Positions 7,285 to 16,792 of a stretch of DNA of 47,779 nucleotides are shown in pieces. Within the stretch, counting starts at the first letter, position 1. Each line of letters opens with the position of its first letter. Source of the stretch: JBFWWW01 sp050245975 (lineage in GTDB: Bacteria; Pseudomonadota; Alphaproteobacteria; Rhizobiales; Hyphomicrobiaceae); assembly GCA_050245975.1 (NCBI GenBank), contig JBFWWW010000003.1, positions 1 to 47,779 of the forward strand. The letters are read 5' to 3'. A program made the position numbers and the translations under genes. The notes under the pieces are model-generated. The model was not told the origin of the DNA, did not search any database, and saw only the letters and a program-made list of their open reading frames with translations.

Positions 7285-9132
7285 ATGCTGCAGCGACTGT
7301 CCAGATTTGCTGAACGCACTCCCGAGGCGGCGGCGATCGTCGTCCTGGCGATCATCATGGTCGCGGGCTTTCTCGGCGCCCGCTATCTGCAGCAGGCCGA
7401 CTGGGTGCGCCATTCGCTCGAGGTGCAGACGAAGCTGTCGAACGTCTGGGCGCTGCTGCTGAACACGGAAATCGGCCAGCGCGGCTACATCCTGACGGGC
7501 GAGGACAGGTTCCTTCAGCCGCACGCCGAGGCCGTCCACCAGCTTCCCGAGGAGCTCGACGAGCTGGCCGATCTGCTGGTCGACAACGCGGAGCAGACGA
7601 AGGCCCTGGCCGACATCCGCACCATGATTACCGAGCGCCTGGCCGTGATCGACAAATCGATCGCCGTGCGCAGAACGCAGTCGTTCGAGGCCGCGCGCGA
7701 TCTCGTGGTCGAGGGGGCCGGCCAATCGCTCATGCGCGGCCTGCGCGAGCGCTTCGACGACATGCAGCGCACGGAGCTGATGCTGCTCGACCAGCGCATC
7801 GACGCCGCCGCCGCCACCGTCAAGGGGTTCACGGCCGCGGCCCTGCTGGCCGTTCTGGCGACCGCATTGGTCCTCATGATCTGGATCACCAATTCGCGCC
7901 GGCAGCGGCAGCGTCTCATCGAGACCAACAGTGCCCTGGAGCAGACCATCGCGGCGCGCGACGCGGCCGAGGTCCAGATGCGCCAGATGCAGAAGATGGA
8001 GGCGGTCGGCCAGCTCACCGGCGGCATCGCCCACGACTTCAACAACATGCTGGCCGTCATCGTCAGCGGCATCTCGCTCGCGCGGCGGCGCATCGGCAGC
8101 GGCGCCATCGAAGCGGCGGACGGGTTTCTCTCCGGTGCGCTCGACGGCGCCAACAGGGCCGCGACCCTGGTGCAGAGGCTGCTCGCCTTCTCCCGCCAGC
8201 AGCCGCTGAAGCCCGAGGCCACCGACATCAACAAGTTCGTCGCCAACATCTCCGAGCTGATCGCGCGGGCACTGGGTGAATCGATCCGCATGGAGACCGT
8301 GCTCGGCGCCGGGCTGTGGACGTGCAGCGTCGATCCCGCGCAGCTCGAGACGGCGATCCTCAACCTGTGCGTCAATGCGCGCGACGCCATGCCCGAGGGC
8401 GGGCGGCTCACGCTCGAGACGGCCAACTGCCATCTCGACGACAACTACGCGAAGCTGCATGCCGGCGTGCCGGCCGGGCAGTACGTGCTCGTGGCCGTCA
8501 CCGACACCGGGACCGGCATGAGCGAGGACGTGGCGGCAAAAGCCTTCGAGCCGTTCTTCACCACCAAGGCGGTCGGCAAGGGCACCGGGCTCGGGCTGTC
8601 GCAGGTGTTCGGCTTCGTGAAGCAGACCAACGGCCACATCAAGATCTACTCGGAGCCGGGCCAGGGGACGACCGTCAAGATCTACCTGCCGCGCCTGTAC
8701 GGCCAGGCCGCCGGCCGGCGTGCGAAGGCCGCGCAGGGCGGCGAGCTCGTCAAGGGCTCCGGCACGATCCTGCTGGTGGAGGACGATGCCAACGTCCTGC
8801 ACATGACGGCATCGAGCCTGCGCGATCTCGGCTATGACGTCGTCGAGGCGCGCAATGCCGCCGAGGCCCTGGAGCATCTGCAGGGCGCCACGCATTTCGA
8901 TCTGCTGCTGACCGACATCGTGATGCCCGACATCAATGGCCGCAAGCTGGCCGACCGGGCCCTTGCCCTGCGGCCCGATCTCAACGTCCTGTTCATGACC
9001 GGCTTCACCAAAAACGCCGTGGTGCACAACGGCGTGCTCGATGCCGGCGTTCATTTCCTGGCCAAGCCGTTCTCGGTCGACGAGCTGGCGTCGAAGGTCC
9101 GGGAGGCCATGGACGCCAAGGTCTCGGCCTAG
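7285..9132 (+). CDS. hybrid sensor histidine kinase with CHASE3 and receiver domains
   Basis: A protein of 615 residues from ATG 7285. The order is: a membrane helix at about residues 11-30; an extracytoplasmic CHASE3-like helical domain to about 180 (with TEIGQRGYILTGE); a second helix with ALLAVLATALVLMIW; a HisKA domain with phospho-acceptor H250 in GIAHDFNNML; an HATPase domain with VTDTGTGM and KGTGLGLSQVFGF; and a receiver domain from about 495 with acceptor D544 in LLLTDIVMPD. It probably senses a periplasmic or membrane cue and passes phosphate to its own receiver. No cognate regulator gene adjoins it. Upstream in-frame starts exist (ATG 7159, GTG 7267); 7285 places the first helix at the usual position. 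Confidence 0.9.
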   Translation: MLQRLSRFAERTPEAAAIVVLAIIMVAGFLGARYLQQADWVRHSLEVQTKLSNVWALLLNTEIGQRGYILTGEDRFLQPHAEAVHQLPEELDELADLLVDNAEQTKALADIRTMITERLAVIDKSIAVRRTQSFEAARDLVVEGAGQSLMRGLRERFDDMQRTELMLLDQRIDAAAATVKGFTAAALLAVLATALVLMIWITNSRRQRQRLIETNSALEQTIAARDAAEVQMRQMQKMEAVGQLTGGIAHDFNNMLAVIVSGISLARRRIGSGAIEAADGFLSGALDGANRAATLVQRLLAFSRQQPLKPEATDINKFVANISELIARALGESIRMETVLGAGLWTCSVDPAQLETAILNLCVNARDAMPEGGRLTLETANCHLDDNYAKLHAGVPAGQYVLVAVTDTGTGMSEDVAAKAFEPFFTTKAVGKGTGLGLSQVFGFVKQTNGHIKIYSEPGQGTTVKIYLPRLYGQAAGRRAKAAQGGELVKGSGTILLVEDDANVLHMTASSLRDLGYDVVEARNAAEALEHLQGATHFDLLLTDIVMPDINGRKLADRALALRPDLNVLFMTGFTKNAVVHNGVLDAGVHFLAKPFSVDELASKVREAMDAKVSA

Positions 9133-9280
9133 GGCAATCGGGCTCCCCGGGCGCTCCCCTCGCCACCCGTCGGCGAACGGACTAGTCTTGCTCCCCGTGC
9201 TGGCGCCATATTCCGGCGCTTAGATCGGCCGGCGCGCTGCCGTCTGCCGGCCGCCACTGGGGGAGTTTCGGAGGGTTTCC

Positions 9281-10690
9281 ATGTCATACCGCGGCGACGA
9301 TCTCGATCTGCGCACGCCCTACGCGCGCGTCTCCAAGGAGGCCTTCGTTGCCGGCGCGCCGGGTCTCAACGGCGGCTACGGCCGCGGCGCCCACCGCTCC
9401 GAGCCGCTGCTGGTGGACGAGGCGGTGCTCGCCGTCTCCAACCACGCCTTCGATGTCGCACAGGCGCATGGCGCCGCCGAGGTGGGCCTCGAGCATCTCG
9501 TGCATGCGCTGACCCGCGTCGAGGCGGCGGTGGACGTGCTCACCCGGCGCGGCGTGCGCGAGGCCGCGCTGCGGCGCGAGAGCGCCACGGTCATCGCCTC
9601 GGAAATTCCCGCCGCCCATGGCCAGCGGCACGAGCCGCCGCGGTCGTCGCCGGCGGTCGAGGAGGTGCTGCGGCGTGCGAGCGAGGTGGCGGGACGGCGC
9701 GGCGCGCCGGCCAGCATCGACGATCTGCTCTGGGTGCTGCTCAACTCCAGCCGCGAGCAGCCGGCCATCGCGCTGCTGCAGCGTCATGCGCCGGACTGGC
9801 AGAGCTGGGACTGGCCGCAGCGCCGCGATGCGCACACGCTGGTCTATGATCCCGCGCAGGGATCGCCGCCGCTGATCGAGGCGTCGGGCCGCGCGCTCGA
9901 GACGGTGCTGGACGAGAAGCTCGGCGACGTCGCCCGCATCGCCCAGTCTCTCAACCAGTCTCTGGCCGACCGCCTGCAGTCGCTGGAGACCGCCGTCACC
10001 TCGACGCTGACGGAGAGCGCGCGCCACTGGGCCGACATGGACGAGAAGCTCAAGCTGCTCTCCGGCGGCGACACGCTGGTGCTGATGGAGCAGATCGAAG
10101 GGCTGGCGGGCCGCCTCGGCAGGATCGAGGCGGCGCTCGAGGCGCGCCGCGAGGAGGCCGGCACCGCGCTTGCCGAGCCGCTGCTGGCGAAATTCGCGCA
10201 GGTCGAGGCCGGCGGCGAACGCCGCCACGGCGAAGGCGTCAAGGTCCTGCAGGTCCTCGGCGAGCGGCTTGCCGCGGTGGAAGGTGCGATCGGGGAGGCG
10301 GGCGAGCGCGTCGCCGGCGTGGCGAAATCGCAGCAGGACGACATGGAGGAGATGCGCGAGGGGTTGGTGAAGCTCGGCAACAATCAGCGCACGCTCGCCG
10401 ACAACCTCGACCGCTGGCGGCTCGAGACCAGCGGCGACATCGGCATCGTTTCGAACCGCCTCGGCCATGTCGAGCAGGTGATCGAAGGTCCGCAGGGCCT
10501 GTTGCAGCGCATCGGCGCGGAGGTGCAGTTCCTGCACGATCGCGCCCGCGCCCGTTTCGAGCGGCGCAGCGGCTTCAAGCGCTGGCTGTTCGGCACCGAT
10601 CGCGTGTTCGCCGACAGCTGGCAGGCGGAGGCCGACCTCGTGCGCGAGCGTCTGCGCGACCGGGCGCGCCGGCGCGACGCGAACGGCTGA
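9281..10690 (+). CDS. Clp-N-domain protein with long coiled coil and no ATPase module
   Basis: A protein of 469 residues that I know by domain only. Residues about 45-175 hold two Clp-type repeats: AxxHAFDVAQAHGAAEVGLEHLVHALT followed by a 'vLtrrGV' helix, then VLRRASEVAGRRGAPASIDDLLWVLLNS followed by IALLQRHA. This matches the substrate or adaptor-binding N-domain of ClpA/ClpB/ClpC. No Walker motifs follow. Residues about 205-420 are Glu/Arg/Leu-rich heptads, and the C-terminus is basic with FKRWLFGTD. Possible roles are a scaffold or an adaptor that mimics or caps a Clp N-domain; both are inference. A GGAGGGT Shine-Dalgarno sequence precedes ATG 9281. The formyltransferase-like gene follows after 50 bases. 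Confidence 0.8.
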   Translation: MSYRGDDLDLRTPYARVSKEAFVAGAPGLNGGYGRGAHRSEPLLVDEAVLAVSNHAFDVAQAHGAAEVGLEHLVHALTRVEAAVDVLTRRGVREAALRRESATVIASEIPAAHGQRHEPPRSSPAVEEVLRRASEVAGRRGAPASIDDLLWVLLNSSREQPAIALLQRHAPDWQSWDWPQRRDAHTLVYDPAQGSPPLIEASGRALETVLDEKLGDVARIAQSLNQSLADRLQSLETAVTSTLTESARHWADMDEKLKLLSGGDTLVLMEQIEGLAGRLGRIEAALEARREEAGTALAEPLLAKFAQVEAGGERRHGEGVKVLQVLGERLAAVEGAIGEAGERVAGVAKSQQDDMEEMREGLVKLGNNQRTLADNLDRWRLETSGDIGIVSNRLGHVEQVIEGPQGLLQRIGAEVQFLHDRARARFERRSGFKRWLFGTDRVFADSWQAEADLVRERLRDRARRRDANG

Positions 10691-10740
10691 GCGGGCGGCG
10701 GCAGCCCTCGTTTCCACGACCACAGCGCAACCCGCGAGCG

Positions 10741-11547
10741 ATGACGGCCGAACCCGACGACGACACGCCCGAGCCCGGCGCCGACGAAGGGCCCGTCGTC
10801 CTGCTCGTGGGCGGCGGCGCGCTCGCCTGGGTCGTCATCAACGGCCTGAAGGAGCGGTTTCCGGGACTGGTGGTGCTGCGCGAGCAGCCGGAGCGCCGGC
10901 TCGATCTCCTGCTGCGCAGGGCGCGCCTCGTCGGCTGGCCGCAGACGCTGGGTCAGATCGCGTTCGCTCCGCTGCGCGGGCTGATCGCCGCGCTCAGCCG
11001 GGCGCGCATCGCCGCCCTTCATGCGCGGCACGGCCTCGACCCGCGCCCCGACGCGGCCGTGACGGTGCACGACATCGGCTCCATCAACTCGCCGGCCTGC
11101 CGCGCCGGCCTGCGCCTGCTGGCGCCGCGCGCGGTGCTCGTCTACGGCACGCGCGTCATCGGCCGCGCCACGCTGTCGTGCGTGGAGGCGCCGTTCATCA
11201 ACTACCACGCCGGCGTCACGCCCAAGTACCGCGGCCAGAACGGCGCCTACTGGGCGCTCGCCGGCGGCGACACGGCGCACGCGGGCGTCACGCTGCACCT
11301 CGTCGACAACGGCGTGGAGACCGGGCCGGTGCTCTATCAATCGGCCGTGGCCTTCGAGCGCGGCGACAACATCGCCGTCTACCCGCACCGGCAGATGACG
11401 GCGGGCCTGCCTCTGATGGTCCGCGCCGCGGAGGATGCGCTGGCCGGCCGCATCGCCACCGTGCGGCCCGACCTGCCGTCGCGGCAGTGGTTCCAGCCGA
11501 CGCTGTGGGGCTACCTCGCCACCGGCCTCGGCCGCGGCGTGTGGTAG
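10741..11547 (+). CDS. formyltransferase-family protein
   Basis: A protein of 268 residues ending in a formyl-transferase N-domain. N154 and H156 in INYHAGVTPKYRGQNG correspond to the catalytic Asn and His of GART and Fmt. The AYWALAGGDTAHAGVTLHLVDNGVETGPVL segment (residues about 164-197) covers the folate side and the third catalytic position. That position, Asp in GART, reads Glu (about E193). Members add a formyl group from N10-formyl-tetrahydrofolate to an amine, including sugar amines. The N-terminal hundred residues are less typical, and the acceptor cannot be named. It runs convergently into the FAD oxidase gene with a 2-base gap. Confidence 0.8.
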   Translation: MTAEPDDDTPEPGADEGPVVLLVGGGALAWVVINGLKERFPGLVVLREQPERRLDLLLRRARLVGWPQTLGQIAFAPLRGLIAALSRARIAALHARHGLDPRPDAAVTVHDIGSINSPACRAGLRLLAPRAVLVYGTRVIGRATLSCVEAPFINYHAGVTPKYRGQNGAYWALAGGDTAHAGVTLHLVDNGVETGPVLYQSAVAFERGDNIAVYPHRQMTAGLPLMVRAAEDALAGRIATVRPDLPSRQWFQPTLWGYLATGLGRGVW

Positions 11548-11549
11548 CG

Positions 11550-13004
11550 CTACACGACCTTGCCGGGGTTGAGGATGCCCTTGGGATCGAACGCGGCCTT
11601 GATGGCGCGCATCAGCTCGATCTCGACGCCGCTCTTCACCTGCGCCAGCTCCGCGCGCTTCATGTGGCCGATGCCGTGCTCGGCCGAGATCGACCCGCCG
11701 AGATCGAGCACCACGGCGTAGACCGCGTGCGCGATGTCGTCCCACATCGCCAGGAAGGCCGCCTTGTCCATGCCGACCGGCTGGGCGATGTTGTAGTGCA
11801 CGTTGCCGTCGCCGAAGTGGCCGAGCGGCAGCGGCCGCGCGCCGGGGCACAGCGCCTCGACCGCCGCGTTGGCGCGGCGCACGAACTCCGGGATGCGCGC
11901 GATCGGCACCGAGATGTCGTGCTTGATGTTGCCGCCTTCCGGCTTCTGCGCTTCCGATACCGATTCCCGCAGGCGCCAGAAGTCGCGCGCCTGCGTCAGC
12001 GAGGCGGCGATGCGCGCGTCGAGCACGAGCCCGCGCGCGATGCCCGCCTGCAGGATATCGGTCATCGCCGCCTCGGCCGCGCCGTCGGCCTTGGCGCCGG
12101 AAATCTCCATCAGCACGTACCACGGCTGCGGGCAGTCGAAGGGATCGCGCGCGCCAGCCACGTGGCGCAGCACGAACTCCATCATCGTGCGCGGAATGAA
12201 CTCGAAGGCGGTGAGCGCGGAGCCCGCCGCGTCCTGCGCCAGGTTGAACAGCTCCAGCGCCGGCGCGATGTCGGGCAGCGCCAGCATCGCCGTCGCCTTT
12301 TCTGCCGGTCGCGGAAAGAGCTTCAGCACGGCGGCGGTGATGATGCCGAGCGTGCCCTCCGAGCCGATGAACAGGTCGCGCAGGTCGTAGCCCGTGTTGT
12401 CCTTCTTCAGCGCCTTGAGCCCATTGAGCACGCGCCCGTCCGCCAGCACCACCTCGAGCCCCAGCACCAGCGCGCGCGCGTTGCCGTAGGCCAGTACGCC
12501 GACGCCGCCGGCATTGGTGCCGAGGTTGCCGCCGATCTGGCAGGTGCCTTCCGAGGGCAGGCTCAGCGGAAACAGGCGTCCCGCGTCGTCGGCGGCCTTG
12601 CGGCACTCGGCGAGCGTCAGCCCCGCCTCCACCGTCATGGCGTAGCCCGCGGCATCGACCGAGCGCACGCGCTTCAAGCGCCCGACCGACACGATCACCT
12701 CGCCGTTGAAGGCCACCTGTCCGCCGACGAGCCCGGTGTTGCCGGCCTGCGGCACGACGGCGACGCCGTGGCGGTTGGCGAGCGCGAGGATGCGCGACAC
12801 CTCTTCCGTCGAGCCCGGCCGCAGCACCAGCGCCGAGCGGCCCTCGTAGAGGTCGCGCCATTCGCGCAGATAGGGGAGCTGCTGGTCGGGATCGGTGAGC
12901 GCGTGCGCGGCGCCGACGATCTCCGTGAACTGCGCGATCAGCTCCGGCGACAGGGTCTGCGGCGGGGAACGCGATGGCTGGGCACCAATCTGGGTAACGG
13001 TCAT
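11550..13004 (-). CDS. FAD-binding D-2-hydroxyacid (2-hydroxyglutarate/lactate) dehydrogenase
   Basis: A protein of 484 residues of the GlcD/D2HGDH family. The PCMH-type FAD domain is marked by VVPQAGNTGLVGG, LPSEGTCQIGGNLGTNAGG and FIGSEGTLGIITAAVLKLFP. The C-terminal substrate domain carries LGHFGDGNVHYNIAQP with metal-binding histidines and SAEHGIGHMKR close to the end. It should oxidise a D-2-hydroxy acid and hand electrons to an ETF or quinone. D-2-hydroxyglutarate, formed by SerA side reaction, is the commonest substrate in this subgroup, but D-lactate cannot be excluded. The upstream sua5 gene runs in the same direction, 90 bases away. Confidence 0.9.
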   Translation of the reverse strand: MTVTQIGAQPSRSPPQTLSPELIAQFTEIVGAAHALTDPDQQLPYLREWRDLYEGRSALVLRPGSTEEVSRILALANRHGVAVVPQAGNTGLVGGQVAFNGEVIVSVGRLKRVRSVDAAGYAMTVEAGLTLAECRKAADDAGRLFPLSLPSEGTCQIGGNLGTNAGGVGVLAYGNARALVLGLEVVLADGRVLNGLKALKKDNTGYDLRDLFIGSEGTLGIITAAVLKLFPRPAEKATAMLALPDIAPALELFNLAQDAAGSALTAFEFIPRTMMEFVLRHVAGARDPFDCPQPWYVLMEISGAKADGAAEAAMTDILQAGIARGLVLDARIAASLTQARDFWRLRESVSEAQKPEGGNIKHDISVPIARIPEFVRRANAAVEALCPGARPLPLGHFGDGNVHYNIAQPVGMDKAAFLAMWDDIAHAVYAVVLDLGGSISAEHGIGHMKRAELAQVKSGVEIELMRAIKAAFDPKGILNPGKVV

Positions 13005-13094
13005 GACAGCTCGGTGGTAGCTCGGGACGGTCCCGGTGTATCACGCGCCCGCGCGCCGGACCAAACGCGCCTCACCCGCCTGCGCAAACGCGCC

Positions 13095-14054
<960 letters not shown>

Positions 14055-14168
14055 GCAACTCCCGCGGGCCGTGCCCGTTCCGTGCTGACCCTTTCCCGGC
14101 GCCTGCCTTCGGCCTAATCTGCCTGCGAAGTCAAGGGTGGACTGCCAGCTTTGGTTGCGAGGACCGAC

Positions 14169-15941
14169 ATGACCTACAGGGCGCCGGTGGACGACATCAT
14201 GCACGCGCTGAAGAGCGCGGCGGGTCTCGACGGCCTGATCGCTTCCGGCATCGCGGGGGTGGACGAGGATACCGTGCGCGCCGTGATCGAGGAGGCGGGC
14301 AAGTTCGGCGCCGAGGTTCTCGATCCGCTGAGCGCCGTCGGCGACCGCGCCGGCTCGAAGCTGGTGGACGGCAAGGTGGTGACCCCGCCCGGCTGGAAGG
14401 AGGCCTATACGCAGTTCGCCGAGGCCGGCTGGGGCGCGCTGCCGTGCCCGGAGGAGTTCGGCGGGCAGGGCCTGCCGCAGATGATCGCGACCGCCACCGG
14501 CGAGATATGGAACTCCGCCAACCTCGCCTTCGGCCTGTGCCCGCTGCTGACGCAGGGCGCCATCGACGCCATCGAGGCGCAGGGCAGCGACGAGCTGAAG
14601 CGGCTCTATCTGTCGAAGATGGTCTCGGGCGAATGGACCGGCACCATGAACCTCACCGAGCCGCAGGCGGGCTCCGACCTGAGCGCGCTCAAGACGCGGG
14701 CCGAGAAGCAGGCCGACGGCACCTACCGCATCTTCGGCACCAAGATCTTCATCACCTACGGCGACCACGAGATGACGGACAACATCGTCCACCTCGTGCT
14801 GGCGCGCCTGCCCGACGCGCCGCCTGGCACGCGCGGCATCTCGCTCTTTCTCGTACCGAAGTACCTGCTCGAGTCCGACGGCTCGCCCGGCACGCGCAAC
14901 GATGTCGTCTGCGCGGGCGTCGAGCACAAGCTCGGCATCCACGCCAGCCCCACCTGCGTGATGAAATACGGCGAGACGGACGGCGCCATCGGCTATCTCG
15001 TCGGCGAGGAGAACCGCGGCCTCAACGTCATGTTCATCATGATGAACGCGGCCCGCCTCGCCGTCGGCGTGCAGGGTGTCGCCGTCGCCGAACGCGCCAC
15101 GCAGCGCGCCGTCGCCTACGCGCACGAGCGCCGCCAGGGCCGTGCGGCCGGCACCAGGGCGGGCGATATGGCGCCCATCGTCGAGCATGCCGACATCCGC
15201 CGCAACCTGATGACCATGAAGGCGCTGACGCAGGCCGCGCGTGCCATCTGCCTCGTCACCGCGCGCGAGACCGATATCGCGCGCCGCGCGCCGGATGCCG
15301 CCGCGCGGGCGGCGGCCGCCCACCGCGTCGCGCTGCTGACGCCCATCGCCAAGGCCTTCTCCACCGACATCGGTTGCGAGGTCGCCTCCATCGGCGTGCA
15401 GGTGCACGGCGGCATGGGCTTCATCGAGGAGACGGGCGCGGCGCAGTACTATCGCGATGCGCGCATCCTGCCGATCTACGAGGGCACCAACGGCATCCAG
15501 GCCATCGATCTCGTCACGCGCAAGCTGCCGCTCGAGGGCGGCTCGGTGGTCGCGGGCTACATCGCCGAGCTCAGCCAGACCGTCGAGGAGGTGCGCGCCT
15601 CCAATCGCCCCGACTTCGGCCGCATGGCCGAGCGCCTCGCCGAGACCGTATCGGCGCTCGCCGAGGCGAGCCGCTGGATGGGAGCGGCGCTGCAGAAAAA
15701 TCCCGAAGCCGCCCTTGCCGGCGCGCAACCCTACCTGCGTCTCTTCGCGCTGGCGGCCGGCGGCGTCTATCTCGCGCGCGGCGCGCTGGCCGCCGTGCGC
15801 GAGGCCGGCGACGCGCGCCACATCGCGCTCGCCCGCTTCTTCGCCGAGAACCTCGCCACGGCCGCGCCCGGATTGAAGGAGACGGTCGTCGGCGGCGCCG
15901 AGGCCACGTTCGCCATCGCGCCGCAGGCGCTCTCGGCCTAA
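14169..15941 (+). CDS. acyl-CoA dehydrogenase, about-600-residue DmdC-like class
   Basis: A protein of 590 residues, longer than the classical 380-residue enzymes because of a C-terminal extension (AcdC type). The FAD-side signature WTGTMNLTEPQAGSDLSALKTRA lies at about residues 160-180, and GGMGFIEETGAAQYYRDARILPIYEGTNGIQ at about 415-445 includes the Glu that serves as catalytic base. This architecture is shared by DmdC (3-methylmercaptopropionyl-CoA dehydrogenase) and several broad-chain paralogues, so I give no symbol. It introduces the alpha-beta double bond and passes electrons to ETF. It heads a five-gene co-directional group, with a 39-base gap to the crotonase gene. ATG 14169 has GAGGA upstream. 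Confidence 0.92.
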   Translation: MTYRAPVDDIMHALKSAAGLDGLIASGIAGVDEDTVRAVIEEAGKFGAEVLDPLSAVGDRAGSKLVDGKVVTPPGWKEAYTQFAEAGWGALPCPEEFGGQGLPQMIATATGEIWNSANLAFGLCPLLTQGAIDAIEAQGSDELKRLYLSKMVSGEWTGTMNLTEPQAGSDLSALKTRAEKQADGTYRIFGTKIFITYGDHEMTDNIVHLVLARLPDAPPGTRGISLFLVPKYLLESDGSPGTRNDVVCAGVEHKLGIHASPTCVMKYGETDGAIGYLVGEENRGLNVMFIMMNAARLAVGVQGVAVAERATQRAVAYAHERRQGRAAGTRAGDMAPIVEHADIRRNLMTMKALTQAARAICLVTARETDIARRAPDAAARAAAAHRVALLTPIAKAFSTDIGCEVASIGVQVHGGMGFIEETGAAQYYRDARILPIYEGTNGIQAIDLVTRKLPLEGGSVVAGYIAELSQTVEEVRASNRPDFGRMAERLAETVSALAEASRWMGAALQKNPEAALAGAQPYLRLFALAAGGVYLARGALAAVREAGDARHIALARFFAENLATAAPGLKETVVGGAEATFAIAPQALSA

Positions 15942-15980
15942 GCCTGATCGACGACACAACACTCGACTGCGGGAGGCGGC

Positions 15981-16763
15981 ATGAGCAAGGACATTGAGAT
16001 CACGGTCGCGGACGGGGTGCAGATCATCCGTCTCTTGCGCGCCGACAAGAAGAACTCGCTCACCGGGCCGATGTACGACACCATGTCGGCCGCGCTCGAC
16101 GGCGCGGAGACCGACAACGAGATCGCCGCCCACGTCTTCATCGGCTCCGGCGGCGTCTTCAGCGCCGGCAACGACATCAACGACTTCATGCGCCGCTCCA
16201 AGGACGGCTCGCAGGATGCGGCGCCCTCGCAGAAGTTCATCCAGCGCCTGCCGAAGGTGACGAAGCCGATGATCGCCGCCGTCGACGGCCTTGCCATCGG
16301 CATCGGCGTCACGCTGCTGCTGCATTGCGACCTCGTCTACGCCACGCCGGCCGCCAGCTTCCGCACGCCCTTCGTCAACCTCGGCCTCATCCAGGAGGCG
16401 GGCTCCAGCGTGCTCGGTCCGGCGCGCCTGGGCTACGGCCGCGCCTTCGAGCTGTTCGTCCTCGGCGCCGCCTGGGACGCCGCCCGCGCGAAAGAGGCGG
16501 GCCTCGTCAACGAGATCGTGTCCGCCGCCGAGCTCGAGGCCAAGGCGGTCGGCGCCGCGCGCACGCTCGCCGCCAAGCCGCGCGCCGCCATGTTCGCGGC
16601 CCGGCGCATGCTCAAGGGCGATCCGGCCGTGATCAGCGCGACCATCGCCGGCGAGGTCGCCGTCTATCGCGATCTCATGCGCCTGCCCGAGGCGCGCGAG
16701 GCGTTCTCGGCGTTTCTCGAGAAGCGCGCGCCCGACTTTGCCGCCGCGCGCGCCCGTGGCTGA
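15981..16763 (+). CDS. enoyl-CoA isomerase-like crotonase (ECI2 type)
   Basis: A protein of 260 residues in the crotonase superfamily, with the oxyanion hole segments GGVFSAGNDINDF and VDGLAIGIGVTLLLHCDLVYA. The two hydratase glutamates of rat enoyl-CoA hydratase (GGGCE and QPE) are replaced by T and F here. E139 in LGLIQEAGSS matches the single catalytic Glu of peroxisomal delta3,delta2-enoyl-CoA isomerases. Isomerase activity on unsaturated acyl-CoA is therefore more likely than hydration, although automated pipelines will call it a hydratase. GGGAGG lies 8 bases before ATG 15981. It sits inside the acyl-CoA cluster. Confidence 0.9.
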   Translation: MSKDIEITVADGVQIIRLLRADKKNSLTGPMYDTMSAALDGAETDNEIAAHVFIGSGGVFSAGNDINDFMRRSKDGSQDAAPSQKFIQRLPKVTKPMIAAVDGLAIGIGVTLLLHCDLVYATPAASFRTPFVNLGLIQEAGSSVLGPARLGYGRAFELFVLGAAWDAARAKEAGLVNEIVSAAELEAKAVGAARTLAAKPRAAMFAARRMLKGDPAVISATIAGEVAVYRDLMRLPEAREAFSAFLEKRAPDFAAARARG

Positions 16764-16792
16764 CGCGCGGCCGACCTGACGCGGGAGGTGTC

